This document shows, piece after piece, positions 49,640-57,926 of a stretch of 64,000 nucleotides of DNA. The notes beneath the pieces are model-generated. The model did no database searches. It had not been told where the DNA came from and worked only from the letters and a program-made list of their open reading frames with translations. The stretch spans positions 62,001-126,000 of the forward strand of contig JAAXIY010000002.1 of the NCBI GenBank assembly GCA_012270125.1, written 5' to 3'. Source of the DNA: Paracoccaceae bacterium (GTDB lineage Bacteria; Pseudomonadota; Alphaproteobacteria; Rhodobacterales; Rhodobacteraceae). The translations under genes were made by a program, and so were the position numbers. The stretch's first letter is position 1; the number at the start of each line of letters is the position of its first letter.

Positions 49640-50352
49640 GTGAGAGAACGAACTTTATCTTCTGCTTCTTCCATTAGTTTTTTATCAGTTCCTCTGATAA
49701 CAATATTTGTGCCGTGGACGCCTTTTTCACTAAAAGGGTATGAACCAAAATTTAATTGATCGAATGTTTTTACCATCTCTTCCAAGTCTAAAGCTATATC
49801 ACCCTCGCCTTTATAAATTTTAACTGACAGTGATAAGGTTGGAAGCCCTTTTTCGAGTTTTGGTGTTACTGTTTTTAGCATAGATTGAAAAATTTTTGGA
49901 ACACCTGCCATGACGTAAACGTTTTCAATAACATACCCGGGAGCTGCAGAAATCGGATTATCAATAAGCTCTGCTGTTTCAGGAATTCTAGCCATTCGAA
50001 GTCTTGCTTCATTTAGTTCTATATCTTTACCATCATAGTATTCCTGTAAAATTTTGAGTGCGTCAGACCTGATGGAGGCTTTTTTTTCAAATGCTTCTGC
50101 CACGCAGTCTGTTGTAATATCATCATGGGTTGGGCCTATTCCTCCCGATGTGAATAAATAATCAAATCGTTTGCTTAACTCGATAATACTGGAGACGATA
50201 GCAGCTGGATCGTCTCTTATAAAACGTGCTTCTGTTAAGTTTATTCCAATTTCAGTCAGTTCTTTTGCTAGATAATGCATGTTGGCATCGTGGGTTCTAC
50301 CCGAAAGAAGTTCATCCCCGATCACCAGCATAGCGGCACTTGGCTGTTCCAT
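49636..50352 (-). CDS. MoCF/CinA N-terminal-like molybdopterin-binding domain protein
   Basis: 238 aa; a single MoaB/MogA-type domain as in the N-terminal half of CinA, without the C-terminal nicotinamide nucleotide amidase. Motifs: VIGDELLSGRTHD, TSGGIGPTHDDITTD and APGYVIENVYVMAGVP. Probably an ADP-ribose/nucleotide-handling or pterin-binding role; exact function unknown. Diverges from sfsA over 44 bp. Confidence 0.86.
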   Translation of the reverse strand: MEQPSAAMLVIGDELLSGRTHDANMHYLAKELTEIGINLTEARFIRDDPAAIVSSIIELSKRFDYLFTSGGIGPTHDDITTDCVAEAFEKKASIRSDALKILQEYYDGKDIELNEARLRMARIPETAELIDNPISAAPGYVIENVYVMAGVPKIFQSMLKTVTPKLEKGLPTLSLSVKIYKGEGDIALDLEEMVKTFDQLNFGSYPFSEKGVHGTNIVIRGTDKKLMEEAEDKVRSLT

Positions 50353-50396
50353 GATTTATCCTTAACATTTGATCCTTGGAAATATATATTTTTCAC

Positions 50397-51092
50397 ATGC
50401 AATTTAAAACCAATCTTATCAAAGGTAAATTAGTCAAACGTTATAAACGATTTTTGGCGGATGTTGTTTTAAATGATGGAAAGCAAGTGACTGTTCACTG
50501 CCCTAATCCCGGATCAATGATGAACTTAACGACAGAAGGGGCTGTCGTGTGGTTGGAACCGAACGATGATCCAAAAAAGAAGTTAAAATATGGATGGCGT
50601 TTGGTTGAGTCTAATAATCAGGCAATTTGCGTAGATACAACTGTTGCAAACCAAGTCGTTAGAGAAGCATTAGAAAAAAAAGAAATTTCTCAATTAAATT
50701 ATCAGAGTTTAAAACCAGAAGTAAAATATAGTGATAATAGCAGAGTAGACTTTTTACTAAGTTCTCCAAACCAGCATACTTATTTAGAGGTAAAAAGTGT
50801 TACTTTGGTAAGAGAAAAAGGTATTGCTGAGTTTCCTGATTCAATAACAAAAAGAGGCAGCAAGCACTTAGAGGATCTATCAAAAATGGTTACTTCTGGA
50901 CATAAAGCAGTACTTTTATTTTTATGTATGAGAAGCGATGTAGATCGAGTACGTATTGCTGCAGATCTAGATAGTATATATTATGCCAATATTAAGGCCG
51001 CTTTAAAATCAGGAATACAGGTGATTTGTTACGACTCGCAAGTAACAAAATTTGGAGTTAGTTTAGGGAAATCTATTGAATTTGAAATTTGA
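50397..51092 (+). CDS. sfsA: SfsA (DNA/RNA nuclease-like, sugar fermentation stimulation)
   Basis: 232 aa from the ATG at 50397. Family pattern KRYKRFLADVVL, HCPNPGSM, and the restriction-like acidic/Lys cluster SRVDFLLS…YLEVKSVTLV, then FPDSITKRGSKHLEDL. The true role is unsettled; nuclease activity is inferred from fold. Precedes map by 40 bp, an order familiar in Rhodobacterales. Confidence 0.92.
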   Translation: MQFKTNLIKGKLVKRYKRFLADVVLNDGKQVTVHCPNPGSMMNLTTEGAVVWLEPNDDPKKKLKYGWRLVESNNQAICVDTTVANQVVREALEKKEISQLNYQSLKPEVKYSDNSRVDFLLSSPNQHTYLEVKSVTLVREKGIAEFPDSITKRGSKHLEDLSKMVTSGHKAVLLFLCMRSDVDRVRIAADLDSIYYANIKAALKSGIQVICYDSQVTKFGVSLGKSIEFEI

Positions 51093-51132
51093 TTTTGTCA
51101 ATTTCGGAAAAATATCTTAGAGGAAATTTGAA

Positions 51133-51942
51133 GTGAAAAAAATTAATGGTGTGGGTCAAACAAAAGACGGTATTGACCTATACTCAAAAACTGATTTTTT
51201 GGGAATGCATAAGGCTGGAATGCTTGCGGCTCAAATTTTGGATGAAATTGGTGAGTTTGTTTATCCTGGCCAGTCTACGGAAAAAATCGATGAAATTATT
51301 GAAGATAAAGTCAAGCAAACTGGCGCTAAATCTGCAACGATAGGATATAGAGGTTACAAACACGCGAGTTGCATAAGTGTTAACCATGTCGTTTGTCATG
51401 GTATCCCTTCTGATAAAAAATTGAAGGATGGTGATATTCTAAATATCGACGTAACGGTCATCTATGAGGGCTGGTATGGGGATACTTCCCGGATGTTTGT
51501 CGCCGGTAGTTTAAATCGAAAAGCGGAGCGTTTGATACAGGTAACCCATGACGCTTTGTTCAAGGGAATAGAAGCTGTTAAACCGGGGTCTACTTTTGGT
51601 GATATAGGTTATGCAATTCAGGAGTTTGTAGAGAAAAATCGGATGTCTGTTGTACGAGATTTTTGTGGACATGGTTTAGGCAGAGTTTTCCACGCTCCGC
51701 CAAATGTATTGCATTATGGCAGACCTGGAACTGGCGCACAATTGGAAGAGGGTATGTTTTTTACAATTGAGCCAATGGTCAATTTAGGTAGACCTGAAAC
51801 AAAACTTCTGTCTGATGGCTGGACGGCCGTTACTCGTGATAAAGCATTGTCAGCTCAATTTGAACATTCTGTGGGAGTGACTAGTCAAGGATGTGAAATT
51901 TTTACCCTTTCGCCAAAAAATATTTTTCACCCAACATACTAA
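51133..51942 (+). CDS. map: Methionine aminopeptidase (type I)
   Basis: Removes the initiator Met after deformylation. 269 aa. Metal residues: Asp in LNIDVTVIYEGWYGDTSRMF (quoted split: NIDVTV, YGDTSR), His in FCGHGLGRVFHAPPN, Glu in FTIEPMVNLG and the last in FEHSVGVT. GTG start at 51133 with an AGAGGA SD. Functionally it follows Def and Fmt, which lie 27 kb away. Confidence 0.96.
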   Translation: MKKINGVGQTKDGIDLYSKTDFLGMHKAGMLAAQILDEIGEFVYPGQSTEKIDEIIEDKVKQTGAKSATIGYRGYKHASCISVNHVVCHGIPSDKKLKDGDILNIDVTVIYEGWYGDTSRMFVAGSLNRKAERLIQVTHDALFKGIEAVKPGSTFGDIGYAIQEFVEKNRMSVVRDFCGHGLGRVFHAPPNVLHYGRPGTGAQLEEGMFFTIEPMVNLGRPETKLLSDGWTAVTRDKALSAQFEHSVGVTSQGCEIFTLSPKNIFHPTY

Positions 51943-51950
51943 ATAAGACT

Positions 51951-52520
51951 TTATGATATGTTTAACTTTAAAAAATGGGCATAGCTACTTCCGTATCGTC
52001 GGCAATCTTTTATAGAAAAACCTTCAACGGCATTGATTTCGCAACCTTCCTCTAAAATAATCAATGTATCTGTACGTAGCATTTTGCACTCCCTAAGGTT
52101 TTGCATAGCCTTTTGCCCCAGCCCTTTTCCGTAGGGTGGATCAATAAAGACTGTATCAAAATCACTTTCTGATATTTGTGGCAGTGTTTTTGTTGCATCT
52201 GCTTTGATTACCTGAGTTATATTTTTTGCACCACAAATAGCGATATTTTTTCTGAGTAGTTGTAACGCGTGTGCCCCATTATCTACAAATACAACTGAAG
52301 TAGCGCCACGAGATAAAGCCTCTAGTCCCAGAGCTCCTGTGCCGGCAAAAAGATCGAGAATCCTACAGTTTTCTAACCGATTGCCAAACCTTCCAGCAGC
52401 TAAGAGATTAAAAATAGACTCTCTTACACGGTCACTTGTTGGTCTTAAATTTGCGGATGGGTCCCCTTTACCAAGGCTAACTAAGCTTCGTCCTTTATTG
52501 ATCCCACTGATAATACGCAC
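51951..52520 (-). CDS. rsmD: 16S rRNA m2G966 methyltransferase RsmD
   Basis: 189 aa. SAM motif ILDLFAGTGALGLEALSRGA and catalytic VFIDPPYGKGL. GTG start overlaps the stop of the flavoprotein gene (TAGTG), suggesting coupled translation. Convergent with map (8-bp gap). Confidence 0.94.
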   Translation of the reverse strand: MRIISGINKGRSLVSLGKGDPSANLRPTSDRVRESIFNLLAAGRFGNRLENCRILDLFAGTGALGLEALSRGATSVVFVDNGAHALQLLRKNIAICGAKNITQVIKADATKTLPQISESDFDTVFIDPPYGKGLGQKAMQNLRECKMLRTDTLIILEEGCEINAVEGFSIKDCRRYGSSYAHFLKLNIS

Positions 52521-53728
52521 TATTTTAACAATGCTTTTAAATTGAAACTTTTGTCCTGTAACTGGTTTTTTGGTGGCGATTTACTTGCTTCAATCAAACG
52601 CTTGCCGATCATATAAGATCGAGGATCGTTCAGTGCGTCTACTGCTAGTAGCTCATGCCCTTTGAAGTACCAATGTGAAATCTGTTCATTTTCACTTTTT
52701 CTAATGATAACTTCATCATAACCAGTGTTTAATCCAGCGATTTGTAACTTTAACTCGTATTGATCTGACCAAAACCACGGTTTGGGAATATAGCTCTGAT
52801 TTTTTTGCATTATATTTTGTGCGACTATGGCCGCCTGGTCGATAGCATTTCCAACGCTTTCAAGTCTAACCAAATTACTTTTATGCATAAAAGAAGTACA
52901 ATCGCCGGCAGCGTAGATATTTGCAATCGAAGTCTGACACTTATCGTTTACAAATATACCATTATTAATTTCTAAGTTTGCACTTTCGGCTAATTCAGTA
53001 TTTGGGAGAATTCCTATACCAACGATCACAAAATCTACCTTGATATTGGAGCCATCTGTTAAGGTGGCACTCTGGACTTTGTTGTCTACTATTTCAAGTT
53101 TGTCCAAACCTGTGGATTCTTTAATTTTAACCCCTTTTGAAATATGCAGTGAACGTATGTAATCTGAGGTTTCATAAGCAGCAACTCTTTTTAATATACG
53201 ATCGTCAATTTCAACTAAAGTAACATCTACTCCAAATTTTTGAGCCGTTGCAGCGGCCTCTAGCCCAATATATCCACCGCCAACGATTAATAAGTGCATG
53301 CCACTTCGCATATAAGGTTCTATTGAATTAGCATCATCTAAATTCCGCATGGTGAACAGATTTTTTATCTCGCTTCCAGCGTAAGGGGGAAATTCTCTCG
53401 GTTTAGAACCAGTGGCAAGTACAAGATTATCATAATCTAAATAACTATTATTAATTTCTACTTTTTGTTCTTTTGGGTCTATTTTGAGAGCAGTTTTTCC
53501 GATGTGAAGCTCAATATTTTCTTTATGGTAAAATTCTTCTGGACGAAGAAATAATCGTTCCAAAGCTATTTCTCCAGCCATATATTTTTTTGAAAGAGGA
53601 GGTCTTTGATAGGGCATATAATTTTCTTGACCAACCAAGATGATACGGCCCTCATACCCTTCGTCTCTCAACCTGGAAGCTACTTCTGCACCTGCCTGAC
53701 CAGCACCAATTACAATGGTAGTTGCCAT
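52520..53728 (-). CDS. FAD-dependent pyridine nucleotide-disulfide-type reductase (ferredoxin/rubredoxin reductase-like)
   Basis: Two dinucleotide domains, about 402 aa. FAD motif VIGAGQAGAEVASRL, GYEGRIILVGQE, NAD(P) motif LIVGGGYIGLEAA, and the C-terminal FAD motif NIYAAGDCTSF. YQRPPLSKKYM near the N-terminus is typical of P450-system ferredoxin reductases. ATG 53728 has SD GGTGA. No ferredoxin or P450 is adjacent, so the partner is unknown. Confidence 0.88.
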   Translation of the reverse strand: MATTIVIGAGQAGAEVASRLRDEGYEGRIILVGQENYMPYQRPPLSKKYMAGEIALERLFLRPEEFYHKENIELHIGKTALKIDPKEQKVEINNSYLDYDNLVLATGSKPREFPPYAGSEIKNLFTMRNLDDANSIEPYMRSGMHLLIVGGGYIGLEAAATAQKFGVDVTLVEIDDRILKRVAAYETSDYIRSLHISKGVKIKESTGLDKLEIVDNKVQSATLTDGSNIKVDFVIVGIGILPNTELAESANLEINNGIFVNDKCQTSIANIYAAGDCTSFMHKSNLVRLESVGNAIDQAAIVAQNIMQKNQSYIPKPWFWSDQYELKLQIAGLNTGYDEVIIRKSENEQISHWYFKGHELLAVDALNDPRSYMIGKRLIEASKSPPKNQLQDKSFNLKALLK

Positions 53729-53814
53729 ATAATCACCGTATTTTTCAGTAGCCAATGTCTTAAATTATTCTATATGTAGTTCTGTAAAAAATAACAACTT
53801 CTTAAAGGCTTTAA

Positions 53815-54312
53815 ATGAAAATATCAGTTGGGCAAAAAATACCTAATGCAACTCTTTCTTATGTTGGATCTGATGGAGTATCACACATTGAACTTACCGA
53901 TCTTTTAGAGAGTAAAAAAGTTGTAATCTTTGCTCTACCCGGTGCTTACACAAATACGTGTAGTAGCAAGCACCTTCCAGGATTTATTGAAAAAAGTTCT
54001 CTTCTTAGAAAAGAAGGTGTTGATGACATAATCTGCATTTCAGTAAATGATCCCTTTGTAATGTCAAAATGGGGAGAAACCACTGGGGCAAGTAGTGCTG
54101 GTATACGAATGCTTGCTGATCCTGCCAGTGATTTTACAAAGTCAATTGGAACTGAATTTACTGTTCCACCAATTGGCTTCTTTAACAGGTCAAAACGGTG
54201 TGCTTTTATCGTCGAAAATCAGACGATAGTTTATGCATATTTGGACGATGCATCTGGAGTAGTGACAGGGTCTAGTGCTGAAGCTGTTTTGCTAAAGCTT
54301 CAAGATTCATAA
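53815..54312 (+). CDS. Peroxiredoxin, Prx5-type
   Basis: 165 aa, thioredoxin fold. The peroxidatic motif is PGAYTNTCSSKHLPGF with Cys50. This Prx5-like form lacks an obvious distinct resolving Cys pair, so reduction is likely by glutaredoxin/GSH (inference). Its 3' end overlaps the convergent pterin dehydratase by 13 bp. Confidence 0.93.
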   Translation: MKISVGQKIPNATLSYVGSDGVSHIELTDLLESKKVVIFALPGAYTNTCSSKHLPGFIEKSSLLRKEGVDDIICISVNDPFVMSKWGETTGASSAGIRMLADPASDFTKSIGTEFTVPPIGFFNRSKRCAFIVENQTIVYAYLDDASGVVTGSSAEAVLLKLQDS

Positions 54313-54572
54313 ATGGTGTCCATTTTTTGAGCCAAAGTAACGTCTAAGTTTGTGATCGTTCCTTTGTCGTGAGTGGTAAGCAAAACGTTGACGGTTTTGT
54401 ATACATTATCCCATTCAGGATGGTGGTTAAGTTTCTCAGCCCAAACCCCAACTTTAACCATCCACCCTAACGCTTCTATGAAATTGGTGAAAATGAAAGT
54501 TTTTGTTATAGCATTGCCATCTTTACTTTTTTTCCATCCGTTTTTGATTAGATCATCAATACCTTCAATCAT
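54300..54572 (-). CDS. Pterin-4a-carbinolamine dehydratase
   Basis: 90 aa, typical length. Motif NHHPEW with the active-site His pair, then VNVLLTTHDKGTITNLDV. Recycles tetrahydrobiopterin/-pterin in aromatic hydroxylase systems (phhB in Pseudomonas). Starts inside the end of the DUF482 gene (8-bp overlap). No phenylalanine hydroxylase in the window. Confidence 0.95.
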   Translation of the reverse strand: MIEGIDDLIKNGWKKSKDGNAITKTFIFTNFIEALGWMVKVGVWAEKLNHHPEWDNVYKTVNVLLTTHDKGTITNLDVTLAQKMDTIYES

Positions 54573-55752
54573 GGTTCCTATCCCCTTTTTTAAATGGCGT
54601 AAAATCTGTCAATATTTCTATATCTCGCCTCACCGCGTTTTTTTCTGAAATTAAATAGTCTTGGACAGCTCTGCTAAATCTTTCCTCACCTATCCAGTGC
54701 AGAGAAAATGTTTCTGTTGGAACATAACCGCGAGCTAATTTATGCTCCCCTTGGGCGCCAGCTTCAACTTTTTTAAGTCCATTGTTTATAGCAAACTCAA
54801 TAGCCCTGTAATAACAAATTTCAAAATGTAGAAATGGGTAATCTTCGACGCAACCCCAGTATCGACCAAACAGAGTTTTTGACCCAATGAAATTTAAAGC
54901 GCCAGCAATATATTTTTCTTCTTTTTTTGCTAAAACCAAAAGTATTTTTGAACGCATGGTTTCATGGATTTCATCAAAAAATTGCCGTGTTAAATAAGGC
55001 GTACCCCACTTTCTAGCGCCAGTATCTTGATAAAACTCCCAAAAGAAACTCCAGTGCTCCTTTTTGATTTGTGTTCCACTTAATACTTCTATCTCGCCAC
55101 CAAAATTGTTTGCTTTCTCGCGCTCTTTTTTGATGTTTTTACGTTTGCGTGAAGATAATGCACTTAAAAAGTCATCAAATGTCCCATATCCTTCATTAAG
55201 CCAATGAAATTGCTGGGACACTCGCCCGAGCATTCCGAGTTCCTGCCCAAGTTCAAATTCCTGTCTGCTACAAAAGGTTGTGTGAAGACTAGATAAATTA
55301 TTTTGTTTACAGAGTCCGATTGCACTTTGAAGTAATAATGATGCTGTATTGTTAGGAGCATTTTTTGAAATAAGAAGCCGGCGGCCTGTTACTGGAGTAA
55401 AGGGTACTGAAATTTGAAGTTTTGGATAGTAACGGCCTCCAGCACGCTCAAAGGCATGAGCCCAATTGTGGTCAAATATATATTCTCCCTGCGAATTTGA
55501 TTTTAAATATAACGGGACAGCGCCAACTAACTTATTTTTGTTGAAAGCTGCTAAATGATAAGGAATCCAACCAGTGCTTTCCCCAACGGATCCACTTTTT
55601 TCAAGTGCATGTAAAAAATCATAGCATGTAAATGGATCTGCTGTTTCATTAGCGTCGTCGTCTGAATGAGATATTGCACATTCATCCCATTCTTCTCGGC
55701 CTAGCGCAGAAATAGAATTTACAACTTTTATGTTTGTTGAAGTTTCCGACAT
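54565..55752 (-). CDS. DUF482 / peptidogalycan-like GNAT N-acetyltransferase
   Basis: About 395 aa. N-terminal WDECAISH, PFTCYDFLHALEKSGSVG, then DHNWAHAFERAGGRYYPKLQ and CSRQEFELGQ, matching the DUF482 family (a FemAB-like GNAT). ATG 55752 with AGGG SD. Substrate unknown; an acyl- or aminoacyl-transfer reaction is expected from the fold. The following PCD gene overlaps it. Confidence 0.86.
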   Translation of the reverse strand: MSETSTNIKVVNSISALGREEWDECAISHSDDDANETADPFTCYDFLHALEKSGSVGESTGWIPYHLAAFNKNKLVGAVPLYLKSNSQGEYIFDHNWAHAFERAGGRYYPKLQISVPFTPVTGRRLLISKNAPNNTASLLLQSAIGLCKQNNLSSLHTTFCSRQEFELGQELGMLGRVSQQFHWLNEGYGTFDDFLSALSSRKRKNIKKEREKANNFGGEIEVLSGTQIKKEHWSFFWEFYQDTGARKWGTPYLTRQFFDEIHETMRSKILLVLAKKEEKYIAGALNFIGSKTLFGRYWGCVEDYPFLHFEICYYRAIEFAINNGLKKVEAGAQGEHKLARGYVPTETFSLHWIGEERFSRAVQDYLISEKNAVRRDIEILTDFTPFKKGDRNHD

Positions 55753-55861
55753 TAACCCTAAACCAACCACAAATTCACTTTAGAAATCCTTTCTATTAAA
55801 GTAATTGAGCGGGCAGCATTTGCCAATTTTTTATTCAAAAGATTATAGCACCTCAACGAGC

Positions 55862-55882
55862 CTGAGGGTTTTAAACCCCCAG
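55862..55882. promoter_or_regulatory. GC-rich hairpin in the 146-bp gap between the DUF482 gene and ridA
   Basis: CTG-A-GGGTTT / AAACCC-C-CAG forms a 10-position stem with one internal A·C mismatch. It is the G+C-rich island of an otherwise A+T-rich spacer. It could be a terminator for ridA, but no T-run follows on the minus strand, so function is unclear. Confidence 0.3.
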
Positions 55883-55916
55883 TCAAACCCTTTGAAATTA
55901 ATAAATTGTTAATTCA

Positions 55917-56381
55917 CTATGATATCTGAAAGATGCCATCTATTTCGACTGCTACGCCGAGTGGCAATGAATTTGCAGAAACTGCAACTCTCGCGTGCTT
56001 ACCAGCATCCCCAAGCACATTTCCAAGAAGATCAGAAGCTCCATTGATAACTTGTGGCTGCTGCGTAAAGTCGGGTGTCGAATTTACAAAACCAGTCAGC
56101 TTTATAACACGAACCAACCGGTCTAGATCTCCATCACAAGCAGACTTTACCTGAGCCAAAAGACTCATAGCACAAAATTTTGCAGCTTCAGCTCCTTGTT
56201 CAGTTGTCATATTCTCACCCAATTTACCTAAGATAAGACCGCTCTCGTTTTGTGAGATTTGTCCAGAAACATAAAGCACGTTCCCAACCTGAACATATGG
56301 AACGTAATTAGCTGCAGGAGCCGGAGCATCCGGTAATGTTATTCCTTCGTCAGAAAGTTTATTTTCAAAATTACCTTTCAT
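55917..56381 (-). CDS. RidA family (YjgF/UK114) protein
   Basis: 154 aa. RidA pattern QVGNVLYVSGQIS, LDRLVRVIKLTGFVNSTPDFTQQPQVING (quoted as VNSTPDFTQQP), and the basic active-site KHARVAVSANSLPLG. RidA deaminates reactive enamines/imines from PLP enzymes. ATG 56381 has SD GGAG. It lies downstream of no obvious partner. Confidence 0.9.
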   Translation of the reverse strand: MKGNFENKLSDEGITLPDAPAPAANYVPYVQVGNVLYVSGQISQNESGLILGKLGENMTTEQGAEAAKFCAMSLLAQVKSACDGDLDRLVRVIKLTGFVNSTPDFTQQPQVINGASDLLGNVLGDAGKHARVAVSANSLPLGVAVEIDGIFQIS

Positions 56382-56590
56382 ATTTACTCCTATTCTAAGG
56401 CTCAAAGATATAAAATTTTTCTAATAAACTAGTAACAGAAATAAATTTAGTTTTTCAAATTTTATTTCGCACGAATTATTATTTTTTGATCTTTTTGAAT
56501 AAATTCAGCGAGTATGAAAAACAAAAATAACATGGTCAATTTGAACTCTAGGAGCTGGACTATAATAAATTAGGATGTATATGTTTAATT

Positions 56591-57328
56591 ATGAAACTTG
56601 TAACCAAACTAGCGCTTTTTCTTATTGTTCCATTGTCTTTTTTATCTGCCTGTTCTTCTAGCTTTCAGCTTGGTAATTATGACGATCCTTATGAAAATGT
56701 TAACCGAAAAAGTCATGAGATAAACAAAGCGATAGATAAAAAAGTTTTAAGACCATCTTCTAAAATTTATGTAAGAGCTTTGGGTAAAAAACCTAGGTCA
56801 GCTATAGCAAACTTTTCAGAAAATTGGGGCCTCCCTAAAGATTTCGTCAATTATACGCTTCAAGGTGACCTTCGAAATGTAAGTAAAACGTCTGGTCAAT
56901 TTTTGATTAATTCGACTATAGGTCTTGCCGGTATTTTTGATCCCTCTGAAAAATTTGGAATAAGTGCGCGCGGAACGGATTTTGGTGAAACTTTACATAG
57001 GTGGGGAGTTTCTGAAGGTGACTATGTTGAAATAATATTTTTAGGTCCATCTACAGAGAGAGATATGGTCGGCAAAGTTGCTGATTTATTGCTGAACCCA
57101 GTTGGATTTGTTCTTAATCCTTGGCAGTCTCGCTTAGTAACAACAACTAACGTTGGTAATGTTTTAGGAAATAGAGCTGCATTGGGTTCCACGATAGACA
57201 GTGTTCTCTATGATAGCGCAGATAGTTATGCACAAACTAAGTTAGCATATCTGCAGGGGCGCCGTTTTCGGCTAAACCCAGAAATTTCTGAGATCTATTC
57301 AGACCCATACGAGGAAATGAATGACTAA
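56591..57328 (+). CDS. mlaA: MlaA/VacJ family outer-membrane lipoprotein
   Basis: Outer-membrane component retrieving mislocalised phospholipids. 245 aa. Lipobox LSACSSS with Cys21, then NYDDPYENVNRKSHEINKAI, a VacJ opening, and GISARGTDFGETLHRWGV. No strong promoter could be fixed in the 185-bp upstream gap. mlaC follows with an 8-bp overlap. Confidence 0.93.
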   Translation: MKLVTKLALFLIVPLSFLSACSSSFQLGNYDDPYENVNRKSHEINKAIDKKVLRPSSKIYVRALGKKPRSAIANFSENWGLPKDFVNYTLQGDLRNVSKTSGQFLINSTIGLAGIFDPSEKFGISARGTDFGETLHRWGVSEGDYVEIIFLGPSTERDMVGKVADLLLNPVGFVLNPWQSRLVTTTNVGNVLGNRAALGSTIDSVLYDSADSYAQTKLAYLQGRRFRLNPEISEIYSDPYEEMND

Positions 57329-57926
57329 AGGTTTGATTGATCGACGATGTTTTGTTTTTTCTTCAACATTGTTGGCTGCGTCAGCTTCTTCCACCTTAGG
57401 CTGGGCTGCAACCGCTAAAGATGCAGAAGTTTTGGTTGAGAAGCTGGTTGCCGAAATAAATGCGGTTATTTCTTCTGGTAACTCAGAGTCTGTAATGGTT
57501 AGGCAATTTGAAGAAATTTTCAAATCATATGCTGATGTCCCGACAATTGCGAGATATGCCTTGGGAAATGATGCAAGAGGCCTTTCACAATCCCAAATGG
57601 AAAAGTTCATAAAGGTGTACTCTGTGTATGTTTCACATAAATATGGGCGGCGATTTAGAGAGTTTATAGGGGGTAAAATTGTAGTTCAAAAGTCACGCCC
57701 GATTAAAAGTTTTTTTGAAGTGGAAACGTTGGCACACCTTAAAGGATGGGAACCTTTCACGGTCTCATTTTTGGTCTCAAACAGGTCCGGTAAATTGCTT
57801 TTTTTCAACATGTTTATAGAGGGTATAAATATGTTGTTATCTGAAAGAACTGAAATAGGTGCAATGTTGGATAAACGCCGAGGCGACGTTGAGAAAGTAA
57901 TGAAAGATTTGCAAAATTCAATTTAA
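57321..57926 (+). CDS. mlaC: MlaC/ABC-type toluene tolerance periplasmic lipid-binding protein
   Basis: 201 aa. N-terminal signal peptide with a Tat-like DRRCFVF and hydrophobic run; then the MlaC fold: DVPTIARYALGND, FIKVYSVYVSHKYGRRF. Shuttles lipids from the inner-membrane MlaFEDB complex to MlaA. Overlaps mlaA by 8 bp and the convergent PBP by 4 bp. MlaFEDB is not adjacent, so the system is split. Confidence 0.87.
   Translation: MTKGLIDRRCFVFSSTLLAASASSTLGWAATAKDAEVLVEKLVAEINAVISSGNSESVMVRQFEEIFKSYADVPTIARYALGNDARGLSQSQMEKFIKVYSVYVSHKYGRRFREFIGGKIVVQKSRPIKSFFEVETLAHLKGWEPFTVSFLVSNRSGKLLFFNMFIEGINMLLSERTEIGAMLDKRRGDVEKVMKDLQNSI

Noticed and set aside
56514-56573. A 19-codon ORF upstream of mlaA and a TATAAT box inside it
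   Set aside because: The ORF lacks an SD; the TATAAT has no -35 at a proper spacing (TTGAAC is only 14 bp away), so I could not support a promoter.
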